The notes: generated by a model from the letters alone, not told the origin. 64,000 nt of DNA from Bryoerythrophyllum caledonicum (GCA_963971425.1 OZ020519.1:17691397-17755396); one strand, 5' to 3'; positions 1-12,505 are shown, counted from the first letter of the stretch. Translations and numbers: made by a program.

Positions 1-3000
1 TCCTGACTACTCTAACCCACCGCTCAATAATTACACCCCTCCAATACCACAAAGCCCAACAAATAACCAACACAACACAGTTTTCATCACATAGAACGCA
101 ACATCTCTAAACACTATACTTCCTAGCATCCAAAACTTGACCACAGAACTTCAAACCACTCTAGCATTCATCTTCATACAAGAAACCAAAATATCAGCTA
201 CAAAATTAGCAAAATATATTGAAAGATTATTTCCGGACTATAAACCAATATTCAATAATACACAAGGACTTACCAGATGTATGCAACAAAGAAGACCCTA
301 CAGACATACTAGAGGAGGCCTACTGACACTCATTAACAAGATATATGCATTCCCTGGCAGTATAACCAAAATTCCCATCTCGGCTAACATATCACCTTAC
401 CTACAAATTATAAAAATCACAAACAATCCACTCCAACCTTGGCTACTCATACATCTCTACATGCCTTCACACCCGGAAGATATTGGACTTATACACGAAA
501 TACAAACAAGCATCACAATTCAAATCCAAAACCACCGAAACCACACCCATATTTTAATCGGCGACTTCAATAGGGATATTGCTCTTATTGGTCAAACAAA
601 CGGAGATCATATTACACCCCCCTAGGGTATAGACTTTGAATGGAGAACATACACTGACTACCTTCAAATGACATACATACACACCAACACCACTTTCTCA
701 AGGCAAGGTGGAAACAACTATACAGAGACTAGCCTAATAGATGGATTTTACATAAACACCCAAAATCAACAACAATACTCTTGCATAACACACACAGATA
801 ATAACCTAAATTCAGACCATTACCCACTTCAACTACATATCCCAGACGATACACTAATCAGCAGAATACCGGAAATAACAAACAACGACACAGTTAGAAT
901 CTTAAACCCCATACCAACAGACAGCATGGAAAAATTCCATAGCGCCTACTTTGAAAAGAACGCATTAATCATAGAACAACTTACCAATACTCTAAAAAAT
1001 AATATAAATCTTACTGACACAGAGTGGTTAGAAGCATGTAATACATTGGATACACTAACACAAGAGATATCAGCCACACTTGAACAAACTTGCAAAGCAG
1101 AACCTCTCCCCCAACTTACCCCCAGAACTGCACAACAAGGTGGATTCTTACCCCGTAAGCTAGCAAAACCATGGAAACAATATCTATCAACATACCACCT
1201 CATCCGTAAAACCATACGTATAGAAAAATCTACCGCTAATTGGCGTAACCATATTATAATCGTTAGCTTACGAACCCACATATATGTAAACATACCACAA
1301 CCACCCGCAGAAGACAACCTAATAGAAACATGGATTACAGAAATAGCACTATTAGCACGACAAGCCAAAAAACAGGCCCTAAAAATTACAACCAAATACA
1401 ATAAAGAATGTATAAGAAAGGCCATATCCAAATACAGACAATTATACGACAAAAGTCCCAAAAAGATAAATAAAAAGGTTTTCAAAGACGATACAATACA
1501 TGCACTTGACTGCATTATAGACCAACGAGGCAACATCCTTACAAGTCCGGAAGACATAGCTAATGAAATATATAGACAACAAGTGAAAATAAATAAACCG
1601 ACAATACCCCTATGTCACTACCAACATACACATCCAACTACATGTGTGTGCAGTGTTAGACAATACCCTTGAAACGACGTAGACGGACTTATCCTAGAAA
1701 AAAGAGGGGAGCCTGATATCCTACTACACACATACTTTAATAAAGAGATATTTGACATGTGCTTTAAAAAACTAAGTAAAAATAAAGCCCCTGGACCGGA
1801 GCGTATTCCAAACTCAATACTAAAAAAGATGCCCAAGAAATTCCATACATTACTATACATGTTTCTCAAACACTGCTACAGACAAAAAAGAATTCCCGAA
1901 CTATGGAAAACTAGCCTAACTATACTACTTTATAAAAAAGGAGACCCCTCTATCCTAACTAATCATCGACCAATCGCCTTAGCAAACACTATCTACAAAT
2001 TATATACAAGTACCCTAACATCAATCATGTCCACATATGGAGAGAGATATAACATATTACACGACAACCAAGAAGGGTTTAGAGCTGAACGCAGCACTGC
2101 TAGTCAAATATAAACATTATTAGCTGCTCTCGAAGACGCTAAATTCACCAATCAAGATATATACATTCTATATGTAGATTTTAAGAATGCATTTGGATCT
2201 ATAGACCATGCAAGATTACTTGCAATTATGACTGACCTCGGGTACCCAACTGATGCAGTTAAGGCTTATTGGAAATATCTACTCACAATCCACAACCTCA
2301 TTCACTGGAGAACACTTTGGGAAAACGCACCCAATTCCTATACAAAGAGGCACAATCCAAGGCGACACTTTAAGCCCATATCTCTTTGTAATATTCTTGG
2401 AACCTCTACTGAGATGGCTACAACGTGGAAACTATGGATATACACTAAGAACGTCAAGAATCACAATCAATTCTGCCGCATATGCAGATGACCTAGCAAC
2501 ATTATCCGACAAACCAAAATCCCTGCAAATACAAATAAATAAAATAGACAGATATTGCAAATGGTCTGGAATGGATGTTGGAGTACCCAAATGCGCAGTC
2601 ACTGGATGCCCCAATAAATCAAAATTGAACCCCACAACCTTTAAAGCACAAATGCAAGCCATAAATATTAACTATAGAAAGCAAGCTATCCCAGTACTAC
2701 ATCAGAATGAAGCATATGTATACTTAGGAGCTCAAATGGTACCCTCCTTAAAATGGAAAATCCAAACACATGTTACCACTACAAAACTCAACAAACAGTG
2801 CTTCGCACTTACAAATTGCCCAGCTACTATGAAACAGAAAATCAACAAGATAGACACTGTTATCAGACCTGGGATATCATATAGTTTCTATATTGTACCA
2901 TACTCAATGCCAACACTAAAAAGGTTAGACAAAAAAATCATAGCAATACAGAAAACAATATGTGGCCTCCCAAAATGCACATCAAACATATTGACACAAC

Positions 3001-4568
3001 TCCTACATAATCAGTGTGGCCTTGAAGCGTTCTCACTAAAGAATGACTACCTACGGTGTATTGGTGAACAATTGTTAAATGCTCTAAATGACAAAGGCAG
3101 ACTAGGAAAAATATTTGATGGATTACTACACTTCATATTAGCCAAATACGGAGGCGGAGAATCGATACCCAGAATAAAAAGCCCAGATTGTTACAGATCC
3201 CCAATCACCCACACGCTATTCTTACTCAAGACAGAAGAAAATACATACTTAAAACGCACAATAAACAATTTTCTCATCGCACCCGCACCCTTAGAAACTA
3301 TATGGCGAACAGAAACCCTGACACTCCCACATTTAATTGAACAAACGTCCATAAAACTACTACAAAAACTATTCACAACTAATATCACATCACTTAGCCA
3401 AATCACCTTACCAAATGGCACACATCTAATGAATGTAGATGAATTCCAAAGATACCATTCTAAACCCACCAAACTAATAAAAAGCGCATTAAACCTAGCA
3501 AAACAATTGTTTTGTCTTCCCGAATGTAATGGCTCATGCTTTAACACTTGCAACATGCATGCAAACCCATGTGCACTAAAAGAAGAATATACTAGCTTCA
3601 ATAACAATATAACCCCTAACATCCCTATCCCGCCGATCCACCCACCACACCCACCACAACCACGTTATCCCAAATCTCCTCCACATATCCTCAAAAATCC
3701 CACAACAAACCCTATACAACACATAATAGGAGTTAAACACCGTGCATACCAGGACATTAATGATATAAAAGAAGAGTATAATGTATTCCACTGCCATTGG
3801 GAAAACCAAGGAAATATATATAACCAATGGCAAAAACAACGAAACCTATTTCCATGGCACGATCCTAATACTGCCTCTCACCAAATAGAATGCCTCAAAC
3901 GATACTACCAAGCCCAAACCAACAAATTCTACTATAACATCATACAAGCACACCACCTACAAGACCAATGTATAGACACATGGTCCATCACACCCCCTAC
4001 ACAAATCCCCCTAGCACGGATTTCAATCAGAGAATGTAATCCTCAAAAAGACATTAAAAAACAAAAACACACTATTCAAATTCAACAAAACGAAGCACAC
4101 ATCTATAAAAATAGTGGAAAACACCTAATAACTATCTCCACAAGTAGACTAGAATGGCTTTGGAAACAATACCATTTAGCACTGAATACCCCACACAAAC
4201 TAGAACCAAAAACCCAACCATTTGAAACTAAAATTGTTTGGCTATATCAAAGATACAAATACAGTATTCCTAAAACTGACCCCCTTAAGAGGACACAATA
4301 CACCATACCAACAGAAATACTAGATTTCTTCACTACAACATATAACATTCAACAATCATACTTCTCATCCCCAGTCACATGTTCCACAAAGATATCTAAA
4401 TTTTTCTCCCCCTTCTCTAGAGACCAAATTTTTGGTTCACTTGGTAAAGCATTTGATTACAAATGGGATGGTATTGGATACGCACACCCACACAATAAAG
4501 ATGAAGCCAAACAAACATTACATTGGGCCAGAATTGCAGCAAAGCATAACTCAAAAAATATAACCTAT
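1..4568 (+). mobile_element. LINE (non-LTR retrotransposon), 5' and central part, interrupted at its 3' side
   Basis: This is the left half of a non-LTR retrotransposon. It encodes an AP-endonuclease-like domain followed by reverse transcriptase and a long C-terminal region. The plus strand is unusually rich in A and C throughout, and the same bias returns at 28931-30820, where an RNase H domain of the expected type appears. The coding frame stops being LINE-like at 4568, exactly where the inverted end of a large insertion begins. The true 5' end of the LINE may lie before base 1. In-frame stops and one frameshift show that this copy is dead. Confidence 0.9.
137..1672 (+). pseudogene. LINE endonuclease (EEP/AP-endonuclease-like) region
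   Basis: This is the N-terminal part of the LINE polyprotein. It should nick target DNA to prime reverse transcription, as EEP-family endonucleases do in APE-type LINEs. Visible motifs are FIQETK near the start, GGLLTLI, LLIHLYMPSHPED, the catalytic-type IGDFNRD (about 556-576) and a terminal SDHYPL (about 812-829). A TAG at 623-625 interrupts the domain, but the frame continues unchanged on the other side, so this is one gene with a nonsense mutation. The following 280 residues up to a TGA at 1670-1672 are a Lys-rich linker leading into the reverse transcriptase. I chose the first Met of the frame. Gag-like ORF1 is not seen. Confidence 0.85.
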
Positions 4569-4571
4569 CAT
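1673..4571 (+). pseudogene. LINE reverse transcriptase and C-terminal region (interrupted)
   Basis: This continues the endonuclease frame. Reverse transcriptase motifs appear in order: NKAPGPERIP, HRPIALANTIYK, QEGFRAERST, motif A YVDFKNAF (about 2172-2195), motif B RGTIQGDTLSP (about 2346-2378) and the catalytic YADD box (about 2481-2492). A TAA lies at 2111-2113, and a frameshift near 2300-2330 moves the protein into the third frame, where it then stays open to 4571. A cysteine-rich patch (CLPECNGSCFNTCNMHANPC, about 3517-3576) follows. Near the end, FGSLGKAFDYKWDGIGYAHP (about 4432-4491) resembles the start of a PCIF1-like adenine methyltransferase fold, though without its NPPF motif. The frame ends artificially inside the inverted end of the large insertion, and the natural continuation is at 28931. 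Confidence 0.88.
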
Positions 4572-4602
4572 TAGAGAAGTCTTGGGGTCTTGGAAAGGCC
4601 CT
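4569..4602 (+). repeat. Left terminal inverted repeat of the 24.4-kb insertion
   Basis: It begins CATTAGAGAAGTCTTGGGG and continues TCTTGGAAAGGCCCT. It pairs with 28897-28930 read in reverse complement, with 7 mismatches in 34 positions. Confidence 0.75.
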
Positions 4603-5001
4603 TGGTGGGCAGCTGATGGAGCAAGCCGGGTACACTGCCACATTGGAAAGATGTGTTGGCATGCAATGTGCCACAGTGCCAAGTTGTGCTCCATGTTGCA
4701 AACTTCCTCCAATCACAATTGAGCAATGTTGAAGGACATGTGACCGTGGCATGCTGACTCTCGCATGCTTGAGTGGGCGTACTACAATATTTTATTTTTT
4801 TGGCGTCCTTTTATCCAAATTAAAATACTGAAGGTCGTCCTATCTAAGTTGATTAAACAAATTATACTCATATGGCGGGAATGATAATGAGTCAAGAAAT
4901 GAGTCGCCATTGACAGTCTTTCAGGGTTAAGGGTCGGTCGTCTAGCTTTGTCATAACACGTTTTTCTTTGCTATAGCACGATTTGCTTTGCTCTAGCAAG
5001 G
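4603..5001. other. Subterminal region of the insertion
   Basis: No gene is seen. It holds short GC-rich words such as GGCATGC and TGCCAC scattered as possible subterminal motifs. Similar words (GGGCAG, ATGAGCAAG or ATGGAGCAAG, CACTGCCA) occur just inside the right end, which fits transposase-binding subterminal repeats, but I could not align the two ends beyond the terminal repeat. Confidence 0.3.
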
Positions 5002-6225
5002 ATGTCTAAGCCAATAGAAGAGGTGCACAGTGTTGTGCTTTACAATGATATTGATGCTCGTGGGAAGTGGATTTCTCTTCGGGTTGAGATCGGATCATGG
5101 GTTACATTGAGAGCGTCAAGCAGGGGTCCATGGTCTCGGGACGCTCGGGTTCATGGCGTGGATTCCTGTGCAGGTGCTTGGAAAGCTCAGATTCTAGAAT
5201 TTTGATTCAAAGTGATGACACGGCGGTGCAAAGACATGCTTCAACTTGATGCGATAAAGGTCCGACATGCATATCAACGCCGACAGCTGCAGCTTGATCC
5301 AGCGGCTGCTACGAACGAGCCACGCTCGTGTAACTTGCTTTATCAGTCGTATTGGGATGATTGGGTTGCGCCTAAAGCTGTGCTGGATGTGATTCTTGTG
5401 CTGCACCATGAAGTTGGAGAGGCTGGACGCAACGGCCGCAGTCACAGACAACTGTTGGAGAATGGAACTTTTTTCTTGAAAGATGTCTGTGTTCCCGAGT
5501 CTAGATCTTGCTTGTACGGGAGTTTGGAGGAGTTGCCACTGCCCGGGCTTGACGATCCTAACTGGCCCTTCCCGGACATGCAAACATCAGAAGCTTTTCG
5601 AGCAAGGCTTGCAATTGACATTGCTGAAGCAATGAAAGGTGGAATAGGGAGTAAAGTTGCCCATGTGAAGTGGTTTATGCCTGTGCATGTGATGGTGGAT
5701 CTCTTTGCTGTAGCAGACAACATACGCCCCACAGCCACAATGTATATCCTCAAGACACCATCGGCCGTAGTTTTGAGCAGTTTGATGGACGTTGGATAGG
5801 ATGAGAAGTTTCAAACAGGGCAAGATGTTCTAAAGTCCATGGTTAGCAAGGCCAGCATGCTCTTCCGCTATCATTTAGCACGGCAGGTTTAATATCTGAA
5901 TTTTCAATACGTGCATTACAGAAAAGAGGGCACCAGATGGGTGCCCATCAACCAGGTGGTGATTCCACACATGATGCCCATCACGGTTGAATTTGGAGGT
6001 AACGAGTTGTCCAAGTTCGAGGTCAAATCTATTTGGCCAGTGTCCCACATTCGAGAGGAGATTTCCATTTTGCTACCTCGAGATGTCATCTCCGAGTACT
6101 ACGATCTTGTTGTAAAGCGCCCCGGTCTTGCCGATTTCAAGATCAATGCATGGTCAGAGCGAAGCACAGAAATTGGTGCCCTCTTGGTAGGGAAGTCTAG
6201 TACATTGAAAATGGTCCCATCCTGA
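5002..6225 (+). pseudogene. Unrecognised protein of about 407 codons, three internal stops
   Basis: One frame is coding-like from an ATG at 5002 to a TGA at 6223-6225. It is broken only by stops at 5203-5205, 5797-5799 and about 5890-5892, so it is a single decayed gene rather than three small ones. Notable stretches are QSYWDDWVAPKAVLDVIL, PLPGLDDPNWPFPDMQTSE, KVAHVKWFMPVHVMVDLF and KRPGLADFKINAWSE. I do not recognise a domain. It lies 430 bp inside the left end of the 24.4-kb insertion and points inward, as element-encoded genes often do. Its GC content is higher than the surrounding spacers. It could be an accessory gene of the element or a captured host fragment. Confidence 0.6.
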
Positions 6226-6544
6226 TGCTTATGCACATCACATGGTGTTTAGGCAAAAGCTTGCTTTAGACATTGAGATGAGGTTTTAAAATCGCAATTG
6301 TACTTGGTTTGAAAATTGCATTTGCAACTCTAATTCAATGTCTACAGTCATTGCATTGTTTAAGCATTTCTTTCTTCTAATTTGTATTGTGTAGCAATTT
6401 TGTAAGTAAGCAAGGAAAGTTGTTTACAAAGATGCAACATTAGCTGTTTTGAAAGAATGTTCTAGACTTTACAGCTTCACAAATTGAATTTGCAGTATCA
6501 TAAGCACTTAAAAAGTTCTAGACTTCACAACAACACAAAAGTTC
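6226..6544. other. Intergenic spacer, nothing recognised
   Basis: AT-rich sequence between two convergent pseudogenes. I see no gene, repeat or RNA in it. Confidence 0.4.
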
Positions 6545-7450
6545 CTATAGTACACGGCTTTGAACTGTGCCTTTGTTTTTGTTCTTCCCACCACTGAGGT
6601 CATTGAAAGGAATGTTGTCATCTTCAGGAACAGCCTGTAGGATGTTGGAGAAGTTTTCGCACTCGGCACGGTGATGTTCCTCCAACACGCCGCCAAGTTG
6701 AGCCACCCACGGATCGGCACTGCTACTAGCTATATTTTGCATGCCGACACTGCTTGTGCAAGATAATTCGGCAATAATCTTGCACAAGCCTTCCACTTGC
6801 ATGCGCGTTGCAATGGGCCCGAGCTTCTGCGGATTGCGTCGCTGGTTCTTGAGTCTTCACTTTAGCCGCTCCATTGCTTCCACGCACCAGTTGAGAGGCA
6901 CCCCGTAGGTGAAGGTGGCGTAGCACGCCTTCAGAACAGGCAAAGAATAATATGAGTTGTCAGGTTTATTATCGTATACTTAAAAATATTGTTGTCCAAA
7001 CAGTTTGAGTTGTTCCGCACTCCTGCAATTTGCCATTTCATAACGATTTGACTGGCTGTCAATTCTCCAAACGTCCTTCATTTCTTCATTGGTGATGTGC
7101 GGATAGTACTTGGAGACGTTGCTCACCAGCGGACCTTCACTACAGTGACCAACGGGCACCGTAAAGAAGTGACGCCCGTCTACCGCATTGCGCCCCAACA
7201 ACATCGATGCTGCAGCGAGCATACGTTCTCTAACATCGCTCCGGATATATGTGAGGTTGATGGGATCATCGAACTCCTCCCAAGGTGTCTCGCGGTGACT
7301 CGGGGCCGCACGATCATGTGAAGAGTCCGACCATGATCCGGAAGTGTCCGAAGCATCCAAATGGACTTCATGTTGCCCATGCAGGAGAAGTTGTCCACTG
7401 GAGCCCTTCTTGCGCTTCCGCAGTGCCTTCTTCTTATGACATGGAGTCAT
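6545..7450 (-). pseudogene. Internally deleted paralog of the coiled-coil/Cys-cluster family
   Basis: Read on the minus strand, the protein starts at 7450 with a Lys-rich segment and the conserved N-terminal domain (WEEFDDP, RERMLAAASMLLGRNAVDG, SKYYPHITNEEMKDVWRI, NRYEMANCRSAEQ). It parallels the gene at 12506-14118 almost motif for motif. A stop at 6980, further stops and a frame change follow. Then come RRNPQKLGPIATRMQVEGLC and, directly after a short Ser-rich joint, DPWVAQLGGVLEEHHRAEC. In the full-length paralog about 220 residues (the coiled coil and the Cys/His cluster) lie between these two parts. This copy has therefore lost the middle of the gene and decayed further. Confidence 0.75.
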
Positions 7451-7980
7451 CGTTACCTATGACAACAACAAATGGTTACTTGCTACAAAATCGAACTACA
7501 ACAAATTGCTACAACATTGAATTACAACAAAATTGTAACAACCAAAAAGTCACTCATAAAATTTGGTGTAGGAAGGACTATGCTAAATCAAGGGTGAAGA
7601 AGCCAACATTCGGCTGATTCAGCAGCTAACATTACACCAAATTACAACAACCAGGAACTCACCTCAAAAACTTGCTGCAGAAATGGCAATATCATACGAA
7701 GGGGTCGAGAAGCCAATACTGGCCTGATTGAGTAGCTGGCGTTACATCATGGAGCTATAGTACAATGTAGTCAAGCTAATGACTCTGAATCGTCGTTGCC
7801 ATAGTCACACCCCAAGGCAAATCATTATGTGAAATTAGATTTTAGCCTACTTTGAGCCATTTTTAAGAAATCGTTCAATGCTTCGTGAAATCTTTAATGT
7901 GAAGTAGAACCGTGACTAGATGGTTGAATGAAACTTCTAAAAGATTCTAAATGGCAATAACTTTAATGAAACTAATACCA
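7451..7980. other. Spacer upstream of the deleted paralog
   Basis: The first 300 bases carry words such as ACAACAAATTGCTACAACA repeated loosely. A region of short AT-rich sequence follows. No gene or clear promoter element is visible. Confidence 0.3.
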
Positions 7981-8097
7981 TAACTTAATTTAACTTGAAC
8001 TTTGTTCCGCTTAAACAATAAATGACTTTTGGATTGTTATGGATTAATGGTGATAGGTAAGCCCGCAACCATGGGCCCGCCTTTACCAGACGAGCTG
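7981..8097 (+). repeat. Inverted repeat arm, partner at 18113-18230
   Basis: About 117 bp containing TTAACTTGAACTTTG, GGTTATGGATTA-like, GATAGGTAAGCCC and CTTTACCAGA. It recurs inverted at 18113-18230 with scattered differences, and similarity tails off outward on both sides. Both arms lie next to AT-rich spacers, so they may be the ends of a 10-kb element or of a segment later inserted into the 24.4-kb element. Confidence 0.6.
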
Positions 8098-8232
8098 CCA
8101 TATAAAATAAATTAGAGAGGGTTCTCCAATCATTCTAAATAATTCTCACATTAACCTTTCAACAAATCATGCCAAACTATTATACATTAAATATCCACCG
8201 GTATACTAATTGTAAAGTATGCAATCAAGGTG

Positions 8233-8572
8233 CACTGAAAATCTCATTTGGTGTATCTACACTAATTGATTTATAGTTGCTATAATGTTTTATTCTTGAT
8301 TAATATATTTACCAGATTGTAGTCTTGTATCTACACTAATTGATTTATAGTTGCTATAATGTTTTACTCTTGATTAATATATTTACCAATTGTGACTACA
8401 ATCGGATCTGCCTCTTTGAGTAGTATAGATAGTTGTGTTCTTAGTAAAAATCTTCATCAAAAGTAAAAAGCAATAGCACTTCCAAGAACTCTAGTACTCG
8501 GAGGAGGCATGCGTGAATATAGCACTTCCAAATTATATAGTAAAAAGGAAACACTGAATGAGATTTTCAGTG
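8233..8572. mobile_element. MITE with CACTGAAAATCTCATT ends and an internal 74-bp duplication
   Basis: The left end reads CACTGAAAATCTCATTTGG and the right end is its inverse (AATGAGATTTTCAGTG). Inside, a 74-bp block starting GTATCTACACTAATTG at 8253 is repeated at 8327. The core (ACACTAATTGATTTATA, GAGTAGTATAGAT, CATCAAAAGTAAAAAG) matches the complete element at 43454-43670, so this is a diverged member of that TA-target family. TA flanks the right end, but the left flank is not TA. Confidence 0.65.
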
Positions 8573-9239
8573 TAGTACCACCAAACAATACACTAGTATG
8601 TCAACTACTATAAAATATTGGTCAATTCTAGTAAAGGTTGGAAATGATAATTTAATGACATTGATGGATAAAAACTAGCTATCACCTGATTTGACAAACT
8701 TGTGTACTAGGATAAGTACAACATTTGTACCACTACAATGAATGCATTTTTTAGTGTAGTTACATAATATTCTCAATAATACATCCTGATATCACTTTTA
8801 TAATATTTACTTATCTGTCATTACTTTTGTCATTTCAATTAAGTAATCCATACTAACATGACCGACGTGAGGGACACGTATCCAAAAATAGTATTGTGAT
8901 ACATCTGTAATGGCAGTCTAGGTTGGATGCATGTGGATCCTACCTAGAAATCCACGCAGTAATCTTTTAATGATAGCTTGAAACCTAGATTTCTCTAAAC
9001 TGCATAATAGATGAATTTGTAATAACTGCATAATATATGACTTTGTAGTAATGGACTGCTTAACATTATTTGGGGCCGGATCGAAGACTCTGGGGCCGGA
9101 TGGAAGGCTCTGGGGCCGGATTGAAGGCCGGATTGAAGGGAAATCTAGCCCTACTTCCATCCGACCCTAGGCCTAATGTAAATTGGCCCTAACACTATCA
9201 CACCCTTATATGAAAAAAGTCTCAAGATGGGCCGCAGAG
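8573..9239. other. Spacer, nothing recognised except a short GGGGCCGGAT triplication
   Basis: No gene is seen. At about 9071-9137 the words GGGGCCGGAT and GAAGGCTCTG are repeated three times in tandem, giving a small GC-rich island in AT-rich DNA. Confidence 0.35.
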
Positions 9240-10850
9240 TCTTGGAGACATTCTCATTATGTTGCAATTAGTTTACAAAATTTAAAATTTTTATAACAAC
9301 ATTCAAGAAGACAACAGATACATGAAGATATATTTTCTATTGCCATAGGATACAATAACTTACTATTACCCGTCATACTAATTACATATGGATTATACTA
9401 TTCTGGATTATACTATAACGCTAAATAATTTATTTATTTTTGGATTATTCCAATCATACTATTCAAACTTATCTTATCAAATTTGCAATTTAATACTATA
9501 TACTTATTATATTATTTAAACTACAGTATATACAAATTAAACTCTTAAGGATAGACACCAATTATGTTAATTATCATTTACACTATTCATAATACCAACT
9601 AATTACACATTTATACTAAGTACAAATTATTATATTTAGTACCAATATAAATGCTATAGATTGATTACCAATATAAATTATTATATTTAATATCATTATG
9701 AGCTATATTGTTTACGTATATAAGATTTATACTATTTACTAGTATATACAAAAATATAAACACTACGGTACTAAATAAAGCTTTGATATTATGTTCTAAT
9801 TTAATCTATTATAATATTTATCAATTATAATATCAATGCAATGTACCTTTTGTAAAATGTATAATATTTATACTAATTATATTGAAGACTAATTTTCTCA
9901 TTTACCCTACGTCGTAGTCCCTTTCGTTCATAGTTATTTCAAAATAGGGAGTTGTCTAAAATTTTGGATATTTGAAGGGAATCAAGATTTGCCACTAGGC
10001 AATACTCGTGGAATACTAGGTTGACATCCATGCAATGTATAGGTGATATCCGTCCAATATCGAAATGATACCATGTAGTATCAATTTTGTCGAAAACACA
10101 TGTGTGGTGAAAAATAGTCATTCCCGTGGATAGGTGTTGAAAGCGACCACAATGTAAAATATATTGAGTATCATTTTTACTAATCATGTTTTACTATAAT
10201 AAGGCTATTTATTTATGTACCAATTATATTAATTATAGTGCAAAACTAACTTTATTGATACATTAATTATACTATTTATATCTTACACAAACTAGTGACT
10301 ATCATTTCACTAAGTCCTAATTATACCTTTTATACTTTGTACAAATTATACTTTGTTATTAGTATGTATTACTAGTAAGCCTTTTATATCATGTCACAAC
10401 TATACTATTTACACTATGTTAGGATTTGACCTTTTAACCCTCAATTGCCCAAAGTCTCCTCCGCGGACATTTTTAGTTCGCATACGGTACCACGTCCTCA
10501 ATTTTAGGCATTATTTTCTAAGATTTTTTATTTCATTGACAACTTTTTAATAGCTTCGCCTAGACACAAATTTCGTAGAAAATTGACTTACGGTTCAAAA
10601 TTTACAATTTATTTTCACTTAAATATACAAATAGTGCAGCAATTTGGTGTGACACATCACAAATATAGTCGCAAAACATTTATAACTTCTAAAGTGAATA
10701 GAAACTCAACTTTTTTTGTCCATCATACTACTAAAATCATAAGCCCCCTCTGAAAGTCACCTGTACTTAGAGTTTTACGTTTACTTTTACATTTAATTTT
10801 ATTTTGAGTTTTACTTTCATTTTGAATTTGAGTTTGACTTTTACTTTTCA
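9240..10850. other. AT-rich spacer with a possible MITE at about 9905-10170
   Basis: Long runs built from TATACTATTT, ACTAATTATA and ACCAATTATA words, with no coding potential. At about 9905-10170 lies a short GC-richer block with ACCCTACG..GTAGTCCCTTTCG at one end and GAAAGCGACCACAATGTA at the other. It matches the element at 14473-14718. A similar AT-rich tract occurs at 16900-17900. Confidence 0.45.
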
Positions 10851-10854
10851 TCTA

Positions 10855-11030
10855 GTGCGGATGAAATCGTATGCGGCGGATGAAAAAATGTGCAACAGAT
10901 GAAAATTGTCGCATCAAATGAAAAATAAGATGTGGATGAAAAACAGACTCTGGATGAAATTTTTGCAGCAGATGAAAATTTTCATAGTGGGTGAAAGTCT
11001 GAAAGATTGACTGTGGATGAAATTTTATAA
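10855..11030. repeat. Degenerate GGATGAAA array
   Basis: About ten GATGAAA words, mostly preceded by G, spaced irregularly by 12-30 bases. It looks like an eroded tandem repeat. No gene function is evident. Confidence 0.5.
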
Positions 11031-11182
11031 TATACATTAAAATGGTTGGACCAATGCGTTGCAAAGCAAGTGCCAACCGCTAGTTTAAAATAAAGAAATA
11101 TTCCTCTTAGGAAAGGAATGGAAATCTTTGCATCTATAGTGCAGATTTTTTATTTTCAAAAATATGAGAAGGAAAGTGCACT

Positions 11183-11282
11183 GTTGATTCACAGCACATA
11201 TCGTAGGTGAACCTCTGGTTTGGCACCTTAATGTTGATTCACAGCACATATTGTAGGTAAACCTCTGGTTTGGCACCTTAAT
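11183..11282. repeat. 50-bp tandem duplication
   Basis: The block starting GTTGATTCACAGCACATA at 11183 repeats at 11233 with two differences. The short motif GGTTCACCTACGGTAG at about 11610 is a further related piece in the opposite orientation. Confidence 0.7.
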
Positions 11283-11387
11283 GCCAAGTAATTAATTAAA
11301 GTGAAAAAATGACATTCGGCATTCAAAATAACAATAGTGTAATTTTCGGCAAGAAGTCATAGACTAGTGTATTTTACCTACTTTGAT

Positions 11388-11452
11388 GTCCATGGGGATT
11401 GAACTCAAGACCTTGGGATTCTAAATCCAAGAGTTGGCATGCATGTGATGCC
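11388..11452 (-). other. Degenerate tRNA-like 3' half (possible SINE head)
   Basis: On the minus strand there is an anticodon-arm-like stretch (TTGGATTTAGAATCC) followed by a T-arm-like GAGTTCAATCCCC. This resembles the 3' half of a tRNA-Leu with loop triplet TAG. There is no recognisable acceptor or D arm, so it is not a functional tRNA. Confidence 0.2.
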
Positions 11453-12505
11453 ATGAATGAAGACCTTTCCAAGCCTTAATCCGCTTTGATGTCTCTCAAA
11501 GTGACAAATGTTGTAAATATACATTTCCAATAAATTCAGCATTTTCAAAAAATTCTTTTCCACTTTAATTCGGCATGGACTTTTCTAATTATTTTAAGCC
11601 GAACTAGAGGTTCACCTACGGTAGTTGCCTTGTAGGATTTTTGAGTATATCTTCTACCCCTCTTCTACTTCTTGGTGCACATGTGCCTAATATGATCCTT
11701 TTCAAGTTAGAATAATAGATTCATAGCCCATACTGTAAAAAGTTGCCATAGAAGGTGGTTGAAGTTTGTTGAAGGTATTTAGTATGACCTCAAAAAAAGA
11801 GTCTATGCCTCCCTTCAAAAGAAAATATCTTTCGATCGGTGCGGTCAAACATATCAAAATATAGTACACACACTCTTATATAGTACACACAACATTCCAA
11901 ATTTTTGATCACTGTGTCCCGAAGAAGTTTCCGAAGGCGTTTCCAAGATTGAAATTTCAAGTTCTGAAGGTGCTTGGAGGAGTTCCCGGAGTGCCCAAGG
12001 ATTTCTTGTAACGTTCCCAATGGGTTCCTATTAGGAAGTCAATTTTACTTTTTGTTTCGTGGGATCCATCATCAGCCGTTGGAGTCCAAATGGATTTACA
12101 TTTGCACTCATGTGCGTGCGTAGACCTTTTTCAGTACAATCATATCATTGACGCCTTGTTTGATATAGGCATCAGGTAAAGGTTTATGGTACAAAACATC
12201 TCCTGTACTAAGAGTCTGCACATTGGGACACATACAAGTACCTAAAATTTTTCAATTATACAAAATTCAAGAAGATAAAATCCAAACGTAATATCCTCAG
12301 ATGCATCATAATCGTTTTAGCATAAAGTTTTAGCTTCCCCACCGTGAATCCACTGTAGTGAGTTACTCAAAATGAAATATTTGAGACTTCAGAGCGTCAA
12401 CTACCTGGCGACAGCAGAACCTATGAAACAAACGCACTGAAACAACATCTTCAACTACAGATTACAGACTCTATACACAAATGCGATAGAAATTGACATC
12501 GTTAC
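11453..12505. other. Spacer, nothing recognised
   Basis: Moderately AT-rich sequence with no convincing ORF, RNA or repeat. It is the 3' flank of the minus-strand gene at 12506-14118. Confidence 0.35.

Noticed and set aside
4569-4574. TA or TTA target duplication for the giant insertion (CATTAG / CTAATG)
   Set aside because: The flanking words are inverted, not direct, copies, so they belong to the terminal repeats; no direct duplication is visible.
11388-11452. Functional tRNA-Leu
   Set aside because: Only an anticodon-like and T-like arm are visible; acceptor and D arms are missing and the stems have mismatches.
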